The notes below the pieces were generated by a model that saw only the letters and a list, made by a program, of their open reading frames with translations, was not told the origin of the DNA and made no database searches. Below, one piece after another: positions 32,185 to 36,888 of a stretch of DNA of 36,888 nucleotides. Position 1 is the stretch's first letter, and each line of letters starts with the position of its first letter. This DNA is from Gonapodya prolifera JEL478. Lineage: Eukaryota > Monoblepharomycota > Monoblepharidomycetes > Monoblepharidales > Gonapodyaceae. Position numbers and translations under genes: made by a program. The stretch is taken from NCBI GenBank assembly GCA_001574975.1, contig KQ965864.1, positions 80,635-117,522 on the forward strand, read 5' to 3'.

Positions 32185-32891
32185 GGTTGTTCGAGGGTGG
32201 ACTTTGTGACCACGGCTGCTTGTGCCCATCTTGGAAATACTGCTTGTCAAATTACTTATATTGCCTGCAAACTTGCAGTGCATTGTATCTAAGACCGCTC
32301 CCATGCCCCATTGTAAGTTGGTGCCCACTACATGGACCACCACATAGTGCAAACATATCCCACTGTTACCGTCCCCTTTGTTGTCCCCAACCTGTTGTCA
32401 CCCAACCGTCAGCGCCACCCCGACATCGCACAGATCATAGTCGCACAATCCGACGTCATACATCACATCACGCTCGCCAACACCATCTCCGAAATCGCAA
32501 AACCTTCAATCCACTCACGCCTCTACTCACCCTCTTTCCATGTGGTGCACAGTGTAACCCTTCCCTTGGAAGGGAAATAAAAGGCCAGGCACGTGGAAGA
32601 GGAGTGTCACCATGTCGTCCGCAATACGCATCCACAATTATCACTCACTATTATCTCCGCTTCACCACACTGTGTACCACCAAAAAATTCACTTCATCAC
32701 AGTTGACGCCGTGCAACATGTGGTGGAAGCGGGAGAACGCCAAAAAGTCAGTGCGTGCGACCCGAAAGGACTGAAAACCTTCAACAATCACTCGCCTTTG
32801 GAGTCGCCCTCAGCCATTCTCCTTTTGTCTCCGCAGCTTTTCCTCGCCGTACAGCAAAGCTCTGCGACTCCATGGGCAATGTGCTGATGAG
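32185..32891. other. Upstream region of the 684-residue gene
   Basis: This region should contain the promoter of the minus-strand gene. The plus-strand frames here have no recognisable content. No specific element can be assigned. Confidence 0.35.
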
Positions 32892-33440
32892 AGTGAAGCC
32901 AGTGCCTCTCGACTTTACATCAATTAATTCCCCGAGCTTGAGAAAGCGCTTTGCGAGTGGAGAACAGCATGTGAGTATTGCAATCGAGAACGGAATCCAA
33001 TATCAGCTGGAACAACTCACATCGCCCATGCTCTTCCTCCAATCGTTATTCTGTAGCCCATGCATGTTCAAATTGGTTTAACGCAAAGACCACGAAAATT
33101 TGTGTCCTCTGAGTGCGGCATCGTCCGTGAGTTTGCAATTCAGAACGGAACATGAACATCGACAGGAGAACTCACCGATATTACCTGATTCCATCGGTAT
33201 TATGCACGTTTCGTGCAGCAGATTGAATGTAAAATAGCATTCTTGCTCATCGAATACAGTCTTATTTATTTCCGATGCCCGTGGAATCTTAATCCGAAGC
33301 CAGCGGATCGTGTCTGCGTTCATGGTCGCGCGGTCACTGTCACGAAGGCCAATCGGGGTCGATAGAGAGTCTCCTTACATGTGTCACATCCGAAAAATGT
33401 CTCGCGTTGGGCGCAATCATCTCAAATCAGAACCAATTGG
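32892..33440 (+). repeat. Diverged direct repeat, copy B
   Basis: This is the partner of copy A (28092-28850). Blocks: AAGCCAGTGCCTCTC with TTGAGAAAGC and GAGTGGAGAACAG (32896-32968), CCAATCGTTATTCTG with ATGTTCAAAT (33040-33075), TCGTCCGTGAGTTT with AACTCACCG and TGATTCC (33121-33193), and GTCGCGCGGTCACTGTC to CATCTCAAATCA (33324-33429). Copies A and B flank the 684-residue gene at a spacing of about 4.8 kb. In copy B the frame PVPLDFTSINSPSLRKRF is open. Confidence 0.6.
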
Positions 33441-33809
33441 TGCTCCAAAGAGAAACATGGTGGTCCCGAGCCCAGATAGCACGGAGATTGCAGTGCTTGG
33501 AGAAGGGGAATCGCAGAATGAAGAAGAAGAATGGGTGCATTTGAAATCGAACATAAGTTAGTTCAGTTTGAGTGGTGTTGCTTTGGACGCCAATACATAT
33601 TCTGTCTCTTGACAATCGCCTTCCCCGAGATTACTCGAAATCGGTAGCAGCGAGGAGGAAAACGGAGCGAAGACACAGAAATTGAACAGAATAGTGACGG
33701 AGCGTGGAGTGAGCGGGGATTGGACGGAGGGTGGGAGGAGAAGTGAGCGTGAAGCTGGCAAGGGCCGGACGACACAGGGCCACCGCCGGAGACACTGAGA
33801 CTGCTGCTC
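33441..33809. other. Spacer, no gene assigned
   Basis: Beyond copy B only short frames occur. The sequence becomes purine-rich (GGAGGGTGGGAGGAGAAG) before the start of LisH-like coding sequence at about 33810. Confidence 0.35.
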
Positions 33810-36172
33810 CCAAGCCGTTCAAGTGCTGCAGGACCACAGACTGACGCAACCGCCCGCGCTACACGCAGGCCACATCGCATGGTACGCGTAACTCGTCGAA
33901 TCCGCGTTCACGCACTCTGCGTTTGCGCTGGCGCACGAAGCCGATCTTGCGCGCACGGTGCAGGCAAACTCGCAACCGGTGCCGGGGCTGCTGGTGGACG
34001 CACTGCGAAAGGCGGCAGACCTCATTTGGCTGGAGCACTACGAGAGAACAATCATCAGCTACGATGCGCCGTGATTGCTGCCGAGCACTGTGCAGCACAG
34101 ACACTCGGTCGGCGCAAAGGTGCGTGCGTGTCCCACTCTATCACAACACGAAACTCACTCATTCAACTTTTTGCTGTCGTTTCTCTCCCACTCTTTCCAC
34201 CAAACTACTACTCTCTCCTACTCTCCTCTTCAACTACTCTGCCTACTCCCCCTTTGTTATCTTCCGGCTTCCACTTCGGTCATGACGTCCACTCTGTAAC
34301 CCCAACACTTCCACTCCGCTGTGCACGTTGCAGTCCTCCTACCGAGAAACACGCACCATCAGCACCACGACGATCCTCCTCCCAAAACCACACCGCCTCT
34401 TCCAGCCCCTTCCAACCCCACCATTCGCCACTCCCAACCTCGCTCCTGCGGCACCAACACAGTTGAGCTCCTCCTCGGCCAGTGCCGCAGGGTGCCGAAA
34501 ACCCCAGTAAAAGGGACCGAACATCCGACCGCAAGAACCGTCACCGCAACCGAGCTTTCGAGCGGCCAGAAGGTGCCGCTCAGTGTGAGCAAGAACGTGC
34601 AGAACGGGACCGTGCCGAACTCGTGGCATCATCTCAGACGACGTACTCCCCTAATGCCAACCTCCACTCCCGCCACACCACTTGCTCTCGGCCCGTCTGT
34701 CCCCACAGCAACACCAACATCGACAACAACACACGCACCCACAGTAGTGGGACAGGTCCCATCGTGAGCGCTCCCAAGCAGCGCAGCCTGACCCCAAGCG
34801 GGCGAAACGAGACCACCAGGGCAGGGCGACGAGCAATGAGAGGAGGAAGGATGAACCAAGTTCCTCCAGGAGCTTCATCAGTGCCGGCAGGAGGTGCCAG
34901 ACATGATGGACAAAGCGCTGGTGGAGTTGAAGCGATAGGAACAACCGGATCCACCACTGCAGCTGGCCCACCAACCCCACACGGCATCGCGCCACACCCG
35001 CCCATCCCACCGGCGCACCCACCTCCACAACTCTCTTCTTCTCCGCCATGGACGTCAACCACACTGCCCGGGTTCCCGACACTACCGTTCAAACCTAGCC
35101 GGCAGGGGACATCCCCATTGCCGACATTGCGCACAACGCCGCCCCGACGCCTTAATTAATCACCACAGCGTCCGAAAAATCCACCCCCGCGCCGACTCCG
35201 GACGCCAAACCCCACTCGCGGCAGCGCGCTAAGTCCTTCCCTGCGTCTTCTATTTACGGACTTTCACGGATCCTACGATGCCGTGTCGCTGCCCAACCTT
35301 CTCTGCCACGTCAAACCCAGGGATGTTGACGACTTGGGAGATTGGGAGGGGGGTAAGATTGAGGTCATTTTGGCACATAAAAGCAACGCTTTTTGCGTTG
35401 GCGTGGCATCCGGAAGGGGGGTGTTGCAAGTGGGTGAGTTTGAAGTGAAATGTTGTGGGGTTGGTGTGTGGTTGCGGCTGAGGTTGGCACGGGGTGTAAC
35501 TACCTTCTTGGGGTGCTTGGTCGTACACATATGGTTTGCAAGAGGTTGAGAGTGAGGAGAAGACGTGGAGATCCTGGATCTGCCAGCGAGGAATGTCTTC
35601 AAAAGAGAAGTGGCCTTACTTCAAGGACGAACAATTCGAACCGGTTGTGTGTAATATTGACATGTGCGCTCTCCTCCTCCCCAACCAACGCAGTGCCGGC
35701 AACGGCACAGGGTGCATATGGCACGTCCCGGTCACCCCAGGTGCTGCAGTTAGACCACCCTCACGGTTGCAACATAAGAATGCAGGGGGGCGGATGGAAA
35801 AGATGTGAAGACGTTGGAATGGAGTGTGACTGTGGCAGTTTTGGTGGGCGTTTGCGTTGAACCTGGTTGTTTGACCTCACAACATTCCGTTTTCCAACCG
35901 AACCCAACACCCCACTTCACCCCGCGTCAGCCCTCCGGCAATCTCCTAGCGACATGCGCCTACGACGGCAAAGTACACGTGTTTCGTCGACCTCCGGGGC
36001 GTTCCTTTGCCAATGGAAGAAGCACAATGGCCCCGTATTTTTTAACCAGTGCAATAAGCGTGGAAATTTGGTCCTCAGCGGCAGCGGTGATAAGGCTGCC
36101 GTGGTGTGGAACGTCGCTGGCGTTGGGCAGGGTGAGCAGCACGAGGTCACAGGTGGGAGTTGGCGAGGTTGA
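33810..36172 (+). pseudogene. SIF2/TBL1-like LisH-WD40 corepressor subunit, broken and truncated
   Basis: The source family (yeast Sif2, animal TBL1) is a WD40 subunit of histone-deacetylase corepressor complexes in the nucleus. The LisH motif is clear: WYA-stop-LVESAFTHSAFALAHE (33880-33940), then QPVPGLLVDALRKAADLIW. TAA at 33889-33891 sits where the family has a polar residue. A long Ser/Thr/Pro/Arg-rich linker follows (34480-35159). WD40 remnants: REVALLQGRT (35607), CALLLPNQRSAGNGTGCIW (about 35665-35722), DVKTLEWS joined by an intron (about 35830-35937, ending GCGTCAG) to PSGNLLATCAYDGKVHVF, then CQWKKHNGPVFFNQCNKRGN and LSGSGDKAAVVWNVA (to about 36120). Several frame changes separate these pieces (for example after LLQGRT and after KVHVF). 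Only about three of the expected seven or eight WD repeats remain. The copy ends before a satellite. Confidence 0.75.
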
Positions 36173-36570
36173 AGGGAGGCAGATGTTTAGGTTCTATCCA
36201 CGCCAGCTCCATGGTGTGGTGCGACGGGGCTGGCTATTGCTCTTTCCATAAGGTAAGACGGCTTTCAAAGTTTGCCTCCCACCGTTTGCAAAGCAATGCC
36301 ACTAAATGATTTTTGCAAAGAGTTTGCCACAGCTCCAAGGTACGTGGCACTTTTAAACAAGTGTTTAAAAAGCTTTTTTTCGCCTCTGAAGAAGGAGGGG
36401 CATGAGGCGGTACATGAGGGCTGATAATCTGATTACGCTTAGGTTACAGACGTGAGGATGCAAACGAGTGTAAAGAACAATAAAACAATCTGTGCTATGA
36501 AGGTGATGACAGCCAGTAATCACCAGTTGAGGCAAAAGAGTGAAATTAGTGAATAAGAATTCATCTTATC
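36173..36570. other. AT-rich spacer between pseudogene and satellite
   Basis: No gene seen. TTTGCAAAG and GCCAC words (36278-36330) recall parts of the satellite unit that follows and may be an eroded copy. AATAAAAC occurs at 36479. Confidence 0.35.
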
Positions 36571-36888
36571 AACCTCAGACCAAGGGCCACTTCTCCAAAA
36601 CAACTATAACCATATACTTTGGTAATGATGGCCGTGGCACTCAACAGACTGGTGCCAAAATGTTTGGCAAGACAGTGATGGTGGAATGGGCAGAATTTGG
36701 TCTCACTGTAGTGCCTCTTGTAAACCTCAGAGCCGCGGCCACTTTTGCAAAATGGTAGTGATCAGTCTAGTGATGATGGCTGGAGCATTGAAATGCCTGG
36801 TGTCAAGTTGTTTGCCAAGTTATTTATGGTGGAAAGGGTTCAACGTGTTGTCACTGTAAATCTGTCCGTATCCCTCAGAGCCACGGCC
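36571..36888 (+). repeat. Satellite repeat of about 150 bp, two units plus the start of a third
   Basis: Units start at 36571, 36723 and 36871 with AACCTCAGA (or TCCCTCAGA) followed by GCCGCGGCCAC or a close variant, so periods are 152 and 148 bp. Within each unit, GGTGCCAAAATGTTTGGCAAG (36651) corresponds to GGTGTCAAGTTGTTTGCCAAG (about 36801), and ATGGTGGAA and GTCTCACTGTA or TGTCACTGTA also align. The array continues past the window edge, so its size is unknown. No frame is conserved between units. Confidence 0.85.

Noticed and set aside
28092-33440. LTR retrotransposon with copies A and B as the LTRs
   Set aside because: The sequence between them holds a multi-exon cellular-type gene with no gag, protease, reverse transcriptase or integrase motif, and the copies differ in length and lack TG...CA ends.
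33879-34466. 195-codon plus-strand frame starting MVRVTRRIR
   Set aside because: The LisH motif lies in another frame over the same bases, so this frame is a shadow of the SIF2/TBL1 remnant.

Overview
The window reads as nuclear DNA of a fungus. The recognisable genes carry many short GT-AG introns (about 37-110 nt, one of 306 nt) and encode fungal-type proteins: a RIB1-type GTP cyclohydrolase II, a CYP40/CPR6 cyclophilin, a glycogen branching enzyme relative and a SIF2/TBL1 relative. The phylum cannot be fixed from the sequence alone. All exon models were built by hand from splice motifs, reading phase and family conservation.

Layout. 1-1675: no supported gene. 1676-3473: intact RIB1 (two exons). 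3644-7440 and 10620-12520: two arrays of strongly diverged, higher-order tandem repeats (unit about 1.0-1.3 kb). Embedded in them is a recurring module of about 55-80 bp that begins near TTGACGTCACC and ends near CGTCCAAAAA. The middle of the module varies in sequence but usually can fold into a hairpin. The two arrays look like one array interrupted by a block of about 3.2 kb (7441-10620) that carries a frameshifted short-chain dehydrogenase gene and a possible small membrane-protein gene. 13320-15109: intact seven-exon CYP40/CPR6. 15356-17113: six-exon ACMSD-like amidohydrolase with a single frame break and a GC-rich internal duplication in its long intron. 17165-22624: a decayed tract with a broken MYND zinc-finger locus, unassigned debris and a glycogen branching enzyme pseudogene. 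23151-25477: intact nine-exon protein-kinase-like gene with an atypical HRD motif. 25478-29656: mostly unassigned, including one copy of a diverged direct repeat. 29657-32184 (minus strand): intact eight-exon gene for a 684-residue protein of unknown function, with SAP-like and SAM-like segments and a 54-bp minisatellite. 32892-33440: second copy of the direct repeat. 33810-36172: truncated SIF2/TBL1 (LisH-WD40) pseudogene. 36571 to the window end: a satellite of about 150 bp.

Functionally the intact genes are separate housekeeping or signalling genes (riboflavin synthesis, Hsp90-associated folding, a kinase, an unknown protein) and do not form a cluster or pathway. Four long multi-exon models keep perfect frame (574, 376, 584 and 685 codons counting stops), while neighbouring loci carry several stops and frameshifts. 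That contrast argues that the broken loci are real pseudogenes and not the product of generally poor sequence. The most novel signal is the hairpin-module array around the dehydrogenase block.
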